Source: Chloroflexota bacterium
GTDB lineage: Bacteria > Chloroflexota > Anaerolineae > Aggregatilineales > Phototrophicaceae
Length of the DNA: 64,000 bases
Direction: 5' to 3'
Assembly: GCA_011523515.1 (NCBI GenBank)
Contig: WTGO01000049.1
Coordinates: 1 to 64,000, forward strand
A program made the position numbers and the translations under genes. A model generated the notes under the pieces. That model saw only the letters and a program-made list of their open reading frames with translations, had not been told where the DNA came from and made no database searches. Of the stretch, positions 17,435 through 27,782 are shown piece after piece (positions within the stretch are counted from its first letter, which is position 1; every line of letters begins with the position of its first letter).

Positions 17435-18733
17435 ATGACTATGACCTTGACCGAGAAACTGCTGACGCGCGCGAGTGGGCACTCAAGCGTCAAGCCGGGC
17501 GATATTGTCGTTGTCGAGCCTGACGTCGTGCTCAGCCACGACAATTCCGCGGCCATCTGGGAGATATTCCAGCAACTGCCGCAGGGCCAGATAAAGCACC
17601 CCGACCGGCTCGCGATCACGCTGGATCACGCCGTGCCGCCGCCCACAGCCAAGCACGCGCAGAATCACGCGCAGATCCGGCAGTTGGTTCAAGCACAGGG
17701 CATCAGCAACTTTTACGAAGTGGGCCGCGGCATCTGCCACCAGGTTCTGTGCGAGGAAGGTGTGGTCGGGCCCGGACTGTGCCTGCTGGGCGCAGACAGC
17801 CATAGCCCGCATTGTGGCTGGCTGGGCGCATTTGGCGCCGGCATAGGTCGCAGCGAAGTGGCGGCGCTCTGGGCCACCGGCGAGCTTTGGCTGCGCGTGC
17901 CGGACACCATACGCATCCTGCTTACTGGCAAGCTCAGGCAGGGCGTGACGACCAAAGACCTAACCATTCAGTTGATCGGTCAGCTCTCATCCGATGGCGC
18001 GACGTATATGGCGGTCGAATTTGCCGGCGCCGGCATCAGCAGCTTGTCGCCGGATGCGCGCGCCGTGCTGACCAATATGATGGCTGAGATGGGCGCCAAG
18101 AATGCTTGCATGGTGCCCGATGCGGTCACCTGGGATTGGCTGGATCAGAGCCTTGCCCGCACTCGACCGCAGGATTCGGAGGAACGCCTTGCGTACTTCC
18201 GTGAAAGCGCGCTTTATCCCGACGCGGACGCGGCTTACGCGCTGGAACATCACATTCAACTCAATGAAATCGAGCCGATGGTGTCGTGCCCGCACACGGT
18301 CGACAATGTCAAAGCGCTGTCGTCGATCGAGCACACGCGGGTTGACGTCGGCTTCATCGGCACTTGCACCAACGGACGCCTGGAAGATATCGCCAGCGCG
18401 GCCGAAATCGTGCGCGGCAAACGGCTGCAGCGACGCCTTGTGGTCATTCCGGCCTCCTCGATGGTGCTGCGCGACGCGGTAGAGGCGGGCCATGTAGCGA
18501 CTCTGCTCGATGCCGGCGCCACGATCGGCACACCGGGCTGCGGCCCTTGCATGGGCAATCACATGGGTGTGCTGGCGCCGGGCGAGGTCTGCATCAGCAG
18601 CGCCAACCGCAATTTCCGCGGCCGCATGGGCCAGCGCGATGCCGAAATCTACCTGGCGAATCCAGCCGTGGTGGCGGCCAGCTGCGTCGCCGGCTACCTG
18701 GTACACCCGTCGGAAGTGACCGGTGGCGAGTAA
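17435..18733 (+). CDS. homoaconitase / 3-isopropylmalate dehydratase large subunit
   Basis: A 432-residue aconitase-family large subunit with three iron-sulfur Cys, one in [13 protein letters not shown] and two in [14 protein letters not shown]. It also has [20 protein letters not shown] and [12 protein letters not shown] near the end. The family covers isopropylmalate (LeuC) and homocitrate/homoaconitate (LysT/HacA) substrates. Next to homocitrate synthase and the LysW genes, with no other leu gene in view, homoaconitase is preferred; dual use is possible. The small-subunit gene follows after two bases. Confidence 0.85.
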   Translation: MTMTLTEKLLTRASGHSSVKPGDIVVVEPDVVLSHDNSAAIWEIFQQLPQGQIKHPDRLAITLDHAVPPPTAKHAQNHAQIRQLVQAQGISNFYEVGRGICHQVLCEEGVVGPGLCLLGADSHSPHCGWLGAFGAGIGRSEVAALWATGELWLRVPDTIRILLTGKLRQGVTTKDLTIQLIGQLSSDGATYMAVEFAGAGISSLSPDARAVLTNMMAEMGAKNACMVPDAVTWDWLDQSLARTRPQDSEERLAYFRESALYPDADAAYALEHHIQLNEIEPMVSCPHTVDNVKALSSIEHTRVDVGFIGTCTNGRLEDIASAAEIVRGKRLQRRLVVIPASSMVLRDAVEAGHVATLLDAGATIGTPGCGPCMGNHMGVLAPGEVCISSANRNFRGRMGQRDAEIYLANPAVVAASCVAGYLVHPSEVTGGE

Positions 18734-18735
18734 AC

Positions 18736-19242
18736 ATGACCAAGACAAGCCATCGCGTCTGGAAATACGGCGACAAGGTTAATACTGACGTCATCTTCCC
18801 CGGCAAGTACACCTACACGATCAGCCAGGACCCGGCAGCGCTGGCGCGCCATGCCCTCGAGGATCTGGACCCGAGTTTCGCCGCAAACGCGCGCCCCGGC
18901 GATGTGATTCTTGCCGGGCGCAATTGGGGCAACGGCAGCAGCCGAGAGCAGGCCGTCACCTGTTTGCTGGCGGCGGGCGTGCATGCCGTGATCGCCGCGA
19001 GTTTCGCCCGCATCTATTATCGCAACGCCATCAACAGCGGCCTGCTGGTCATTGAATGCCCGCCGGTCGTTGAATCGGTCGAAACGGGCGACTTGATCGA
19101 GATTGACCTGGAGACGACGCAGATTTACCACGCCGGGCAAACCTATGAATTCCCGCCGCTGCCGCAGCAGGTGCTCGACATTCTCGACGCCGGCGGGATC
19201 ATCCCTTACCTGCAGGCGAATAGTATACGCGACGGCGAATAA
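18736..19242 (+). CDS. homoaconitase / 3-isopropylmalate dehydratase small subunit
   Basis: A 168-residue LeuD-type swivel domain. [13 protein letters not shown] near the N-terminus contains the flexible substrate-recognition loop, [14 protein letters not shown] is the conserved serine/arginine motif, and [14 protein letters not shown] follows. It pairs with the large subunit upstream. The loop sequence between the start and residue 25 determines substrate choice in this family, but I cannot assign it to one acid with certainty. The short length is normal for bacterial and archaeal small subunits. Confidence 0.86.
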   Translation: MTKTSHRVWKYGDKVNTDVIFPGKYTYTISQDPAALARHALEDLDPSFAANARPGDVILAGRNWGNGSSREQAVTCLLAAGVHAVIAASFARIYYRNAINSGLLVIECPPVVESVETGDLIEIDLETTQIYHAGQTYEFPPLPQQVLDILDAGGIIPYLQANSIRDGE

Positions 19243-19393
19243 GCAATACGCAAACTCGCCGCTAGATCCCAGCGAACAGCGGTCAGAAACATTCTGCCAG
19301 TTTCGGCGCAGTAACGGCGCGATTCGAGCATGTTATTCTTTTGGTTTGAATGTAGTATTGGCGCGGCGCAATCCGGCGAGTAAGAGAAGCCAT

Positions 19394-20929
19394 ATGCTAG
19401 CGATCGTCAACACCTGCGCGGTCATCGGCCTGGACGGGCACATCGTCGAGGTGCAGACCGACTTCAACCCGCGCGCCCATCTGCCCAGCTTCAATCTGGT
19501 CGGCTTGCCCGGCGTGGCCGTGCGCGAGAGTAAAGATCGCGCCCGCTCCGCCATCCGCAACAGCGGCCTGCGCTTTCCCAACAAAGCCTACGTGGTCAAC
19601 CTTTCGCCCGCTGATATCCAGAAACACGGCCCGTCCTACGACTTGGCGATCGCCATCGGCATCCTGGCGGCAACGGATCAGATTCCGCTGCACACGCTGG
19701 ATAACGCGCTCTTCATCGGCGAGCTCTCGCTGGACGGCGGCATTCGCCATGTCAAAGGTGTGCTGCCGATGGTGTACACCGCCATGCAGGAGCGCATAGA
19801 AACGGTTTTCGTGCCGGAAGAAGACGCCGCCGAGGCCGCCCTCATCGAGGGTGTCACGATCATTCCGGTCCGTTCTATTGGACAGCTCGTCGAGCATCTT
19901 TATCAGCTGAACCCCATCACTCCTTACCGCGACGAACTTGAGTCGGAACCAGCTGAGCCGGCGCTGGCGGACGGATTGGTCGACTTTGCCGACATACGTG
20001 GGCAGGAGCACGTCAAGCGCGCGCTGGAGGTGGCGGCCGCCGGCAACCACAACATCTTGATGTCGGGACCGCCCGGCGCCGGCAAGAGCCTGCAAGCGCG
20101 CGCCCTGGCCGGCATCCTGCCACCACTGGTGACTCAGGAGGCGCTTGAGGTGACGCGGATTTATTCGATCGTCGACATGCTTTCGCAGGATGAACCGCTC
20201 GTCAGGCAGCGTCCCTTCCGCGCGCCCCACCACACAATTTCGCAAGTTGGATTGGTCGGCGGCGGCTCAATTCCCAAGCCTGGCGAAATCAGCCTGGCGC
20301 ACCGCGGGGTGCTCTTCCTCGATGAAATTAACGAGCATTCGAGCAAAGTGCTGGAAGTACTGCGCCAGCCGATCGAAGACAAGATCGTGACCATCAGCCG
20401 GGCCAAGGGCAGCATCACCTTCCCGGCCAACTTCCTGCTGGTCGGCGCGCGCAACCCCTGCCCCTGCGGTTTCTACGGCGATCTGCAGCAGACTTGCAAT
20501 TGCACGCCCAATCAGATTCAACGCTATCAATCGCGCATTTCAGGTCCCATACTCGACCGCATCGACATTCACGTGGACGTGCCGCGGGTCGATTTTGACA
20601 AGCTCTTGGGGGACCAGCGCGCGGAAAGCTCGCTGGATATCCGCCGGCGCGTCGAAGCGGCGCGCAACCGCCAGGTCCAGCGCTTCAAGGAGCACCCCGG
20701 GCTCTTCGCCAATGCCGACATGACGGTCAGCGAAATTGACGATTTCTGCGCGCTGAGCGAGGAGGCGCGGCAGATCCTGACGCTTTCCGTGCGCAAGCTG
20801 CAACTCAGCGCGCGCAGCTATCACCGCGTGCTCAAGCTCAGCCGGACCATCGCCGATCTGAACTGCGCCGATGACATTCAGATCGCGCATATCGCCGAGG
20901 CGCTGCAGTATCGCCCAAAAGCCGAGTAG
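19394..20929 (+). CDS. YifB/ComM family Mg-chelatase-like AAA+ ATPase
   Basis: A 511-residue protein with an N-terminal Lon-protease-like S5 fold (MLAIVNTCAVIGLDGHIVEV to about residue 165). An AAA+ core follows with Walker A GPPGAGKS and Walker B VLFLDEI, then a C-terminal domain with Cys-rich NPCPCGFYGD...CNCT. ComM in other bacteria is a hexameric helicase that promotes branch migration during natural transformation. GAGAAG precedes the ATG at 19394. A comF-family gene occurs 19 kb away, but no other competence genes are visible. Confidence 0.93.
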   Translation: MLAIVNTCAVIGLDGHIVEVQTDFNPRAHLPSFNLVGLPGVAVRESKDRARSAIRNSGLRFPNKAYVVNLSPADIQKHGPSYDLAIAIGILAATDQIPLHTLDNALFIGELSLDGGIRHVKGVLPMVYTAMQERIETVFVPEEDAAEAALIEGVTIIPVRSIGQLVEHLYQLNPITPYRDELESEPAEPALADGLVDFADIRGQEHVKRALEVAAAGNHNILMSGPPGAGKSLQARALAGILPPLVTQEALEVTRIYSIVDMLSQDEPLVRQRPFRAPHHTISQVGLVGGGSIPKPGEISLAHRGVLFLDEINEHSSKVLEVLRQPIEDKIVTISRAKGSITFPANFLLVGARNPCPCGFYGDLQQTCNCTPNQIQRYQSRISGPILDRIDIHVDVPRVDFDKLLGDQRAESSLDIRRRVEAARNRQVQRFKEHPGLFANADMTVSEIDDFCALSEEARQILTLSVRKLQLSARSYHRVLKLSRTIADLNCADDIQIAHIAEALQYRPKAE

Positions 20930-20966
20930 ACCGACCGTGAGCGCGCTCTCCTGGCTGGGTTTCCGG

Positions 20967-21863
20967 CTACTCGATCCGCGCCAACTGCGTTTCCAGGATT
21001 CGCGCCGGCGAGTAATTCTCGACGCGGAGTCGCTCGGCTGCGGACTCGCCAAGCGCGTCGCCCGGGATCAAGCCGATAATCTGCGAGCTGGCGATGTCGA
21101 CGCCGAGACGCTGCGCTTCCTCATCAATCGCCGTCACGACTCTCGCAATCGACGTCACGCGGTAATTGGTGAGATTCATCGATACCTGCGCCTGGCCGCG
21201 CGCCAGCAAGCCCAAGGCCTTGACATGCGGCAGGCCGCCGGATGAGGCTCTGATGTGGCGGGCGATACGCTGGGCGACCGCGACATCGTTTGTCTCCAGG
21301 AAGACGTTAAAGGCGATTAACAGGTCGCGCGCGCCGATGACACAGCCGCCGGCCTTGTCTATCTTGCGCGGCCCGAAGTCCGGCTGCGGCGGAGCGCCCG
21401 TCAAGATATTGCGCTTCAAACCTTCATAACCGCCGCGTCTGATATCCGCAAGGTTTCGATTCGCCGCCTGCAGCGCCGCCTGCTCATAGAGAAATACCGG
21501 CAGACGCAGTTCGGCGCCGACGCGCGCGCCCAGTCTGCGCGCCAGTTGAATACAATCGCGCATATTCGCGCCGCGCAAGGGAACGAAGGGAATGACATCA
21601 GCCGCGCCAATTCGCGGGTGCTGGCCACTGTGCTGCTCCAGGTCGATCAGTTCCGCCGCCCGAGCAATCGCGGCGAAGGCGGCCTCAGCGACCGAGTCCG
21701 GCGCGCCAACGAAGGTGACGACCGCGCGATTATGATCGACATCGCTTTCGTATCCCAGCACTGATGCGCCGGGCGACCTGACTATCGCATTGACAATGCG
21801 CTCGACAACAGCGCCGCGCCTCCCCTCGGAAAAGTTGGCGACGCATTCGATCAGCGGTCCCAA
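20967..21863 (-). CDS. ftcD: glutamate formimidoyltransferase
   Basis: Transfers a formimino group from formiminoglutamate to tetrahydrofolate in histidine breakdown, or works in the reverse folate direction. The 298 residues correspond to the free-standing transferase domain only, without the cyclodeaminase half. LIECVANFSEGR opens the protein and HPRIGAADVIPFVPL carries the catalytic His. The start is TTG with GAGG eight bases upstream. No hut genes lie nearby; it is divergent from ppc. Confidence 0.9.
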   Translation of the reverse strand: MGPLIECVANFSEGRRGAVVERIVNAIVRSPGASVLGYESDVDHNRAVVTFVGAPDSVAEAAFAAIARAAELIDLEQHSGQHPRIGAADVIPFVPLRGANMRDCIQLARRLGARVGAELRLPVFLYEQAALQAANRNLADIRRGGYEGLKRNILTGAPPQPDFGPRKIDKAGGCVIGARDLLIAFNVFLETNDVAVAQRIARHIRASSGGLPHVKALGLLARGQAQVSMNLTNYRVTSIARVVTAIDEEAQRLGVDIASSQIIGLIPGDALGESAAERLRVENYSPARILETQLARIE

Positions 21864-21987
21864 AGCTTTGCCTCGCTTGCGATGAAAGCATCTTGTACTG
21901 GAATCGAGTAATAAGATGGACTATAGTGCCTTGCCATAGGCCCTGGTCGTGGCGATTGGGGCGGCTCAACTCAAACGGGAGTATGGC

Positions 21988-24684
21988 ATGAGCGACGGGA
22001 GAACGGCAAGCAATTCTGCCCTCAGCCAGGATATTCATACCCTCGGCAATTGGCTGGGCGTCATCATCCAAGAGCAGAATGGCATAGAGGCCTACGATCT
22101 CGTCGAAGAGATCCGCGCCATGTCCAAGGCTCGCCGCGATGGCGATGCTGCCGCGGCCTTTAAGCTGGCTGATCGCCTGGAAAACCTGCCGCTGGATTCC
22201 AAGAATGTACTGATCAAAGCCTTTTCCAATTATTTCCAGCTGATCAACATTGCCGAGGACTTGCAGCGCATCCGCGTCATCCGCCAGCGCGAAGCCCGCG
22301 GCACGCTAAAAGAATCTATACGCCATGCCATCAGCACCTTGCAGGGCAATGGCATGTCCGCAAGCGATATGCGATCGCTGCTGGAAAATACGCGCCTGCG
22401 GCTGGTGCTGACCGCGCATCCCTCGGAAGCCAAGCGCCAGGAAATCTTGATCAAGCTGCGCCACATTGCGCAGATGATGGAAAGGCGCGACCGGCAAGAT
22501 CTGCTGCCGCGCGAATTGCGCAAGCTGGAGCGCGCGCTGGCGGAAAAGGTCGAGGAACTCTGGCAGACGCGCCAGGTGCGCGCTTCGAAAAAGCAGGTCG
22601 CCGACGAAGTCGATATGGGCATTTATTTCTTGCGCTCGGTAATCGTCGATGTGGTGATCGACATCTATGAAGACCTGCAGCTGGCGCTGGAGCGCTACTA
22701 CCCCGACAGCGACTGGACGGAGCTGCCGCCGGTGCTGCGCTATGCCTCCTGGATCGGCGGCGACCGCGACGGCAATCCCAATGTCACGACCGATGTCACG
22801 CTGCAGACCCTCACCACGCTGCGCAGTACGGCGCGGCAAATGTACCTGGAAGAAGTCGGCGAGCTGGCGAAGCACTTGACGCAGGACACCAGCACGTTCG
22901 GCGCATCGGCCCAAATCGAGGCGGCGAGCCGCGCGGAAAACGAAGGCGGCGGCGCGTTCCCCGGCGAGCTCTATCGAGCGCGGCTGACGCGCATCGGCCG
23001 GAAACTGGAAGCGGATGAGTACAGGTCGAGCCGCGATTTCCTCAGAGACTTGCTGCAGGTGCAGAACAGTCTGAAGGCGCACCGCGGCGTACGAGTCGCT
23101 CTAGGCGCAGTCCAGCGTCTGATCCGCAAGCTGCGCTTGTTCGGCTTGCATTTGGTACCCTTGGAAATTCGTGAAGACGCGAATCTCCACCGCGCCGCCC
23201 TGGATGAGGTATTTGACTATTACGGAATCGCCGCCAATTACGGCTCGCTGTCGGAGCGAGAGAAGCAGGCGCTGTTGAGCAAGGAGATTCGCGGCCGACG
23301 CCCGCTCTTCCCCAACGAGATCGGCGTATTCTCGGAAACAACGCAGAGCGTTATCCGCACCTGGCAGATGATCGCCGAAGCCCACGCCAGATACGACAGC
23401 ATTGTCATTGATACCGTCATCGCCAGCATGTCGCGCCATCCCAGCGATGTGCTAGCCATGCTGCTCTTCGCGCGCGAGGTGGGCATCGACAACGATGTCT
23501 ACATCGTGCCTCTTTTCGAAACGATCGATGATCTTTACCGCGCGCCCTCGATCATGGACGAGCTCTTCGACAATCGCGAGTACCGCAAGCATCTGGTTGC
23601 CCGCGCCGGAAAACGCGGCCTGCGCCAGCAAGTAATGATCGGCTATTCCGACAGCAGCAAAGACGGCGGCTACCTGGCCTCCAACTGGAATCTGTACAAT
23701 GCCCAGCGCATCCTGACCGAGAAGTGCGTGGCAAAGGGCGTGTCGCTGGAGCTTTTTCACGGGCGCGGCGGCAGCATCGGCCGCGGCGGCGGACCGACCA
23801 ATCGGGCGATTCTGTCGCAGCCGCCGGAGTCGCTGCACGGCGGCGTAAAGATCACCGAGCAGGGCGAGGTCATCGCCTACCGCTATAGCAACAAGGGCAT
23901 CGGCCAGCGGCACCTCAACCAGGTGATGAATGCGGTTCTGATTGGCATGGGCCTGCAAGAAGAGCGTCATGTGCCCTCACACTACTTTGAAACGATGGCG
24001 GCATTGTCCGAGACAAGCGCCGAGCGCTATCGCAATTTCGTTTATGAAAGCGACGGTTTTATCGATTACTGGCAGCAGGCGACGCCGATCCAGGAATTGA
24101 GCAGGCTGCAGATCAGTTCGCGGCCGGCCAAACGCCAGTCGAAAGGCGGCTTCTCGGCCATGCGAGCCATTCCCTGGATGTTCAGTTGGATGCAGAGCCG
24201 CGCGATCGTGCCCAGTTGGTTCGGGCTGGGCAGCGCCTTCCGAACCTACGCCGACGAGCACGACGGCGGTATGGGCCGCTTGCAGGAAATGTACCGCAGC
24301 TGGGCTTTTTTCAAGGCGCTTATCGACAATGCCCAACTGGACGTGGCCAAAGCCGATATGGGCATCGCCGAGCTCTACGCCTCCTTGGTTGAGCCGCCGG
24401 AATTGCGCGAGCAATTCTTCAGCTGGATCATAAAAGAACACGCGCTAAGCAGCGAAATGATCATGGTTGTGACCGGGCAGGATGAACTGCTGGCCAATAT
24501 GGCGGCCATCAAAACCTCGATTCAGCGACGCAATCCCTATGTCGATCCCCTGAATTTCATGCAGGTGGCGCTGCTGCGCGAATTGCGCCAGCTGGACGAG
24601 GCGGACGACCGCCGCCGCCAGGTGCTAGACGCCACGCTGGCGACCATCAATGGCATCGCCGCCGGCATGAAGACAACAGGCTGA
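21988..24684 (+). CDS. ppc: phosphoenolpyruvate carboxylase
   Basis: Makes oxaloacetate from PEP and bicarbonate to refill the TCA cycle. It has 898 residues. The catalytic His lies in VLTAHPSEAKRQ, WIGGDRDGNPNVT is the substrate-binding motif, MIGYSDSSKDGGYLASNW and FHGRGGSIGRGGGPTNRA form the active site, and the C-terminus ends in NGIAAGMKTTG. The usual HPTE is HPSE here, a conservative change. The ATG at 21988 has GGGAG at good spacing; an upstream GTG is less likely. Confidence 0.95.
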   Translation: MSDGRTASNSALSQDIHTLGNWLGVIIQEQNGIEAYDLVEEIRAMSKARRDGDAAAAFKLADRLENLPLDSKNVLIKAFSNYFQLINIAEDLQRIRVIRQREARGTLKESIRHAISTLQGNGMSASDMRSLLENTRLRLVLTAHPSEAKRQEILIKLRHIAQMMERRDRQDLLPRELRKLERALAEKVEELWQTRQVRASKKQVADEVDMGIYFLRSVIVDVVIDIYEDLQLALERYYPDSDWTELPPVLRYASWIGGDRDGNPNVTTDVTLQTLTTLRSTARQMYLEEVGELAKHLTQDTSTFGASAQIEAASRAENEGGGAFPGELYRARLTRIGRKLEADEYRSSRDFLRDLLQVQNSLKAHRGVRVALGAVQRLIRKLRLFGLHLVPLEIREDANLHRAALDEVFDYYGIAANYGSLSEREKQALLSKEIRGRRPLFPNEIGVFSETTQSVIRTWQMIAEAHARYDSIVIDTVIASMSRHPSDVLAMLLFAREVGIDNDVYIVPLFETIDDLYRAPSIMDELFDNREYRKHLVARAGKRGLRQQVMIGYSDSSKDGGYLASNWNLYNAQRILTEKCVAKGVSLELFHGRGGSIGRGGGPTNRAILSQPPESLHGGVKITEQGEVIAYRYSNKGIGQRHLNQVMNAVLIGMGLQEERHVPSHYFETMAALSETSAERYRNFVYESDGFIDYWQQATPIQELSRLQISSRPAKRQSKGGFSAMRAIPWMFSWMQSRAIVPSWFGLGSAFRTYADEHDGGMGRLQEMYRSWAFFKALIDNAQLDVAKADMGIAELYASLVEPPELREQFFSWIIKEHALSSEMIMVVTGQDELLANMAAIKTSIQRRNPYVDPLNFMQVALLRELRQLDEADDRRRQVLDATLATINGIAAGMKTTG

Positions 24685-24688
24685 GGAC

Positions 24689-25078
24689 TCAGCCGGACTG
24701 ATCCCAGTCGGCTTGAGGAAAGCGCTGGATCTCTATCCGGTAGCCCGCCGGATCGCGCACGAAGAAGTGATAAATGTCGTAGACATCGTTGTAGCGCGGC
24801 GCATGTTCGCATTCCCAGCCCTGCCCAGTGATGCGCTCGTACCAGCCGTCAACTTCCCGCGTCACCAGCGTGAATATGATGCCGGCTGGCTCGACTGGCG
24901 CGTCCGCAGCTTGGCAGACGCCGATATAAGCCCCGCTACCGGTCACGCGATAGATGCGGCAGCCGCCTTGGTCGAGCGCCAGCTTCAGTCCAAGCGCGCC
25001 CTCATAGAAACTGGCTGAGCGCGCCAGGTCAGCTGTGTAGAGAAACGTAATCTGGCAATCCACTGGTAGCGCTGGCAT
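24689..25078 (-). CDS. glyoxalase/VOC superfamily protein
   Basis: A 129-residue protein of two beta-alpha-beta-beta-beta units. The first has FLYTADLARSASFYEGALGLKL and the second ends in FFVRDPAGYRIEIQRF, which contains the usual metal-ligand Glu. Members include glyoxalase I, dioxygenases and antibiotic-binding proteins; the reaction cannot be named. It is convergent with ppc, with a 4-base gap. Confidence 0.8.
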   Translation of the reverse strand: MPALPVDCQITFLYTADLARSASFYEGALGLKLALDQGGCRIYRVTGSGAYIGVCQAADAPVEPAGIIFTLVTREVDGWYERITGQGWECEHAPRYNDVYDIYHFFVRDPAGYRIEIQRFPQADWDQSG

Positions 25079-25113
25079 TTTATTCCGCCCTTCGGCTCGC
25101 GGGAATCCGCTGC

Positions 25114-26694
25114 TTACTCTTGCTCCACAAATACGGCTGGGTCGGCCAGGAATTCATTACGGGTCGCCGCGGTCAAGCGCTGCTGATCCGGCGCCAGCTG
25201 CCCCCAGAAAAGCGCAGAATCGGCGATCGTCCCGTCACCCGCCATACGATATGAGCGCAGCAATTGGAAAAAATTCTCGTCGCCGATATCTTCACGAAGA
25301 TTCTGCAGCATCTGCGCGCCGCGCAAATAGACGGCGTTAATGTACTCGCGCGGCGTATTGAATTCGTAAACCGCGCTATCGACGCCGCCCTCCGGCAAAT
25401 AGACTGCCACACGGAAATACCACCACCAATTCTTCTCGGCCGGATAATACTCTTCAATGTATAGGTATTCGCTATAAGTCGCCAGCGCCTCATCCAGCCA
25501 GGGGCTTAGCGCCGCGTCATTGCCGACCCGCGCATACCACCACTGATGCGCGATTTCGTGCACGGAGATCAGAGTCAGGTAGTTTTTCTCCGTGCCGTCG
25601 AAACCGTAGAACCAGGCGCTGCCGACAAAGACCAGACCCGTGAACTCCATGCCGTCGGGAAAATCGCCTTGAACGATCACCAGCCGATCATAGGGATATC
25701 TACCGAAGCGGCGCTCGAAGAGTTCCAGCGCCTTGGCACCTTCGCGCGCGGTATGGGCGGCGCCGTCCATGACCAGCCCGCGGTCATTCACTTGGGCGTC
25801 GGCGAAGCTGTAGACTGCCAGCGACCGGCCATCCGCCAATGGCTGCTCGGCGACGACAAACTCCTCGCTCAAGCTCAGGGCCAAGTCGCGCGATTGCGGC
25901 AGGCGAATCGTCCAGGCGCGGTCGCCGATTTTGGTTACAGCGCCGGGCGCGGCCAATTGCAAGGACTCGGCAGCGTTCTCGACGGTCAAGTCGACCGCCC
26001 AGTCCGCCACGTCATTGACGATTTGCTCGCCGATGCCTGCAGGCGCGTGAATGCGCCAGTCGCCACGCAAACGCGCGGCCACCGTCGGCAGGAAGTGCCC
26101 CAGATTCAGCTGGCGCCGGCTATAGCCGAAGAAACCGCGGTAGGAGCGCAGGCCGTCACGTATCTCGTCCGCACGCAGCTGGAAGCGCAGACTGATTTCG
26201 AGCCAGCAGCCGGATTCCAGTGGCTCAGCCAGGTCGATCCGCAGCCGATTCAGATTGATTTCGTAAGGCGTAGATTGTCCATTGACCGCCAGCTTCTGAA
26301 GTAAAAAGCTGTCCTGCCATTGATTTGCCTGCACATCCAGGACGATATGGTCGAGAGCGGCGTCCTCCCGATTCAGAAACTCGATGCGCTGAGCGACCGC
26401 CGCCGTTTTGGCCTGGTAATTCACAGTCACAGCGGCGCTTGTCCGACGCGTCGGCCGCTCAGGCTCAGTGATGCAGCGATCGATCGCGGGCGCGGGCTCG
26501 GTTGCGGCCATAGTTTGCTGGGCGGTAGGTGAGGCAGCGGCAACTGTTGTAGCCGCTACCGTCACTGTCGCCGTGCTGTCAGCGTCAGCCAAGGCGGGCG
26601 ACTCAACCGGAGTCGCGCGCTTTAGATTACAGGCCGCCAAGAGCCAGGCGCAGATGGCGAAGACTATGAATAACCGCAACATGGGCGGAATCAT
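25114..26694 (-). CDS. M1-type zinc metallopeptidase, probable lipoprotein
   Basis: A 526-residue exported protein. The N-terminal signal peptide ends in a lipobox (LLAAC), so it is probably membrane-anchored outside the cell. A Thr/Ala-rich linker of about 45 residues follows. The catalytic HEIAHQWW (HExxH) with the third ligand in WLDEALATYSEYLY matches gluzincin aminopeptidases of family M1, though the N-terminal beta domain is divergent. The ATG at 26694 was chosen; one 12 bases downstream is equally possible. The peptide substrate is unknown. Confidence 0.85.
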   Translation of the reverse strand: MIPPMLRLFIVFAICAWLLAACNLKRATPVESPALADADSTATVTVAATTVAAASPTAQQTMAATEPAPAIDRCITEPERPTRRTSAAVTVNYQAKTAAVAQRIEFLNREDAALDHIVLDVQANQWQDSFLLQKLAVNGQSTPYEINLNRLRIDLAEPLESGCWLEISLRFQLRADEIRDGLRSYRGFFGYSRRQLNLGHFLPTVAARLRGDWRIHAPAGIGEQIVNDVADWAVDLTVENAAESLQLAAPGAVTKIGDRAWTIRLPQSRDLALSLSEEFVVAEQPLADGRSLAVYSFADAQVNDRGLVMDGAAHTAREGAKALELFERRFGRYPYDRLVIVQGDFPDGMEFTGLVFVGSAWFYGFDGTEKNYLTLISVHEIAHQWWYARVGNDAALSPWLDEALATYSEYLYIEEYYPAEKNWWWYFRVAVYLPEGGVDSAVYEFNTPREYINAVYLRGAQMLQNLREDIGDENFFQLLRSYRMAGDGTIADSALFWGQLAPDQQRLTAATRNEFLADPAVFVEQE

Positions 26695-26816
26695 ACTAGG
26701 CGACGCCCTGCCATACAATGCAGCCTTGGGGCGCCTACGCTATACCCTATCGCATCACCTATGATATGCTTGGTTGCGCTGATGAACGTCCGCTCTGGAT
26801 TGGTCTGTTTTGAAGA

Positions 26817-27734
26817 ATGCAAAGCGCCCATGACATGCCTCGCTCTGGCAAGCTCACTGCGCTGCTGCGCCTGACACGCTGGCGCGAGCACGTACCCTTT
26901 ACCATTCCCTTGACCATCGTTGGCGGCTTGCTGGCGGCCGAGCCCGCCGGAGTCATGCTCGACGCCCGGCTGCTGGCGGTTTTGGCGGGCAATATTCTCG
27001 CCATGTCCTTCGCCTTTATGCTCAACGATGTCGAAGACGCGCCGGATGACGCGCTCGATCCCGCCAAAAGAGCGCGCAACGTCATTAGCAGCGGGCTGCT
27101 GAGCCGGCGCGAGGGCCAGGTCGCCAGCGCAGCGACCTGCCTGCTGGCCTTTCTGCTCTTCGCCGCGGCCGGCGCGCATACGCTGCTCCTGGGCGTGATC
27201 ATGCTCGGGCTCTGCTACCTGTATTCGGCGCACCCTTTTCGCTTCAAGGCGCGTCCGCTGACGGACGTGGTTTCGCACGCGCTGATGCTCAGCGGTTTGA
27301 TCATCGCCACCGGCTACTTTGCCTATGACCGGGAGCCGGGCGCGGTCTGGCTCGTCATCGCCGCGGCCGGCCTGTTTTCCGCTTACGGACAGTTCTATAA
27401 TCAAGTGGCTGATTTCGCCGTTGATCAGGCAGCTGGCTTGAACAATACAGCCGCCTTGCTGGGCAAGAGCCTAACATCCATTGTGGGACATGCATCCATT
27501 GCCCTGGCGCTGATTTTTATGGTCGCCGCCATCTTAAAAGGGCTGTTTCCGGTCTGGCTGGGTACGGTATTGCTGCTGAGTGCGTTCACATGCCTGCTGT
27601 TTCCCTGGGAAATGGACATGCGCGGCAATCTGGCGCAGGACGGCGGCAATATGCAACGCCCCGGTCTTATCGTAGCCAATTTGGCGGCGCTGACCTGGCT
27701 GGCGTCCAATCTGGAGTGGCTGGCAATCATGTGA
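26817..27734 (+). CDS. UbiA-family prenyltransferase
   Basis: A 305-residue integral membrane protein with about nine hydrophobic segments. The first Asp-rich motif is NDVEDAPDDALD and the second is the related NQVADFAVDQ segment; both bind prenyl diphosphate through magnesium. Members attach isoprenoid chains to quinone, chlorophyll, heme or lipid acceptors. No quinone or heme genes lie nearby, so the acceptor is unknown. It is divergent from the M1-type lipoprotein gene. Confidence 0.8.
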   Translation: MQSAHDMPRSGKLTALLRLTRWREHVPFTIPLTIVGGLLAAEPAGVMLDARLLAVLAGNILAMSFAFMLNDVEDAPDDALDPAKRARNVISSGLLSRREGQVASAATCLLAFLLFAAAGAHTLLLGVIMLGLCYLYSAHPFRFKARPLTDVVSHALMLSGLIIATGYFAYDREPGAVWLVIAAAGLFSAYGQFYNQVADFAVDQAAGLNNTAALLGKSLTSIVGHASIALALIFMVAAILKGLFPVWLGTVLLLSAFTCLLFPWEMDMRGNLAQDGGNMQRPGLIVANLAALTWLASNLEWLAIM

Positions 27735-27782
27735 AGCGCCAAGCCGCGCTATACTGAATACAGACGTTTACTGGTCGGTCTC

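Noticed and set aside
17353-17520. A short frame (MRNALASAACNLVPRG...) overlapping the start of the homoaconitase large subunit, considered as a second leader peptide
   Set aside because: It runs deep into the real gene, has no terminator behind it and only two adjacent Lys codons.
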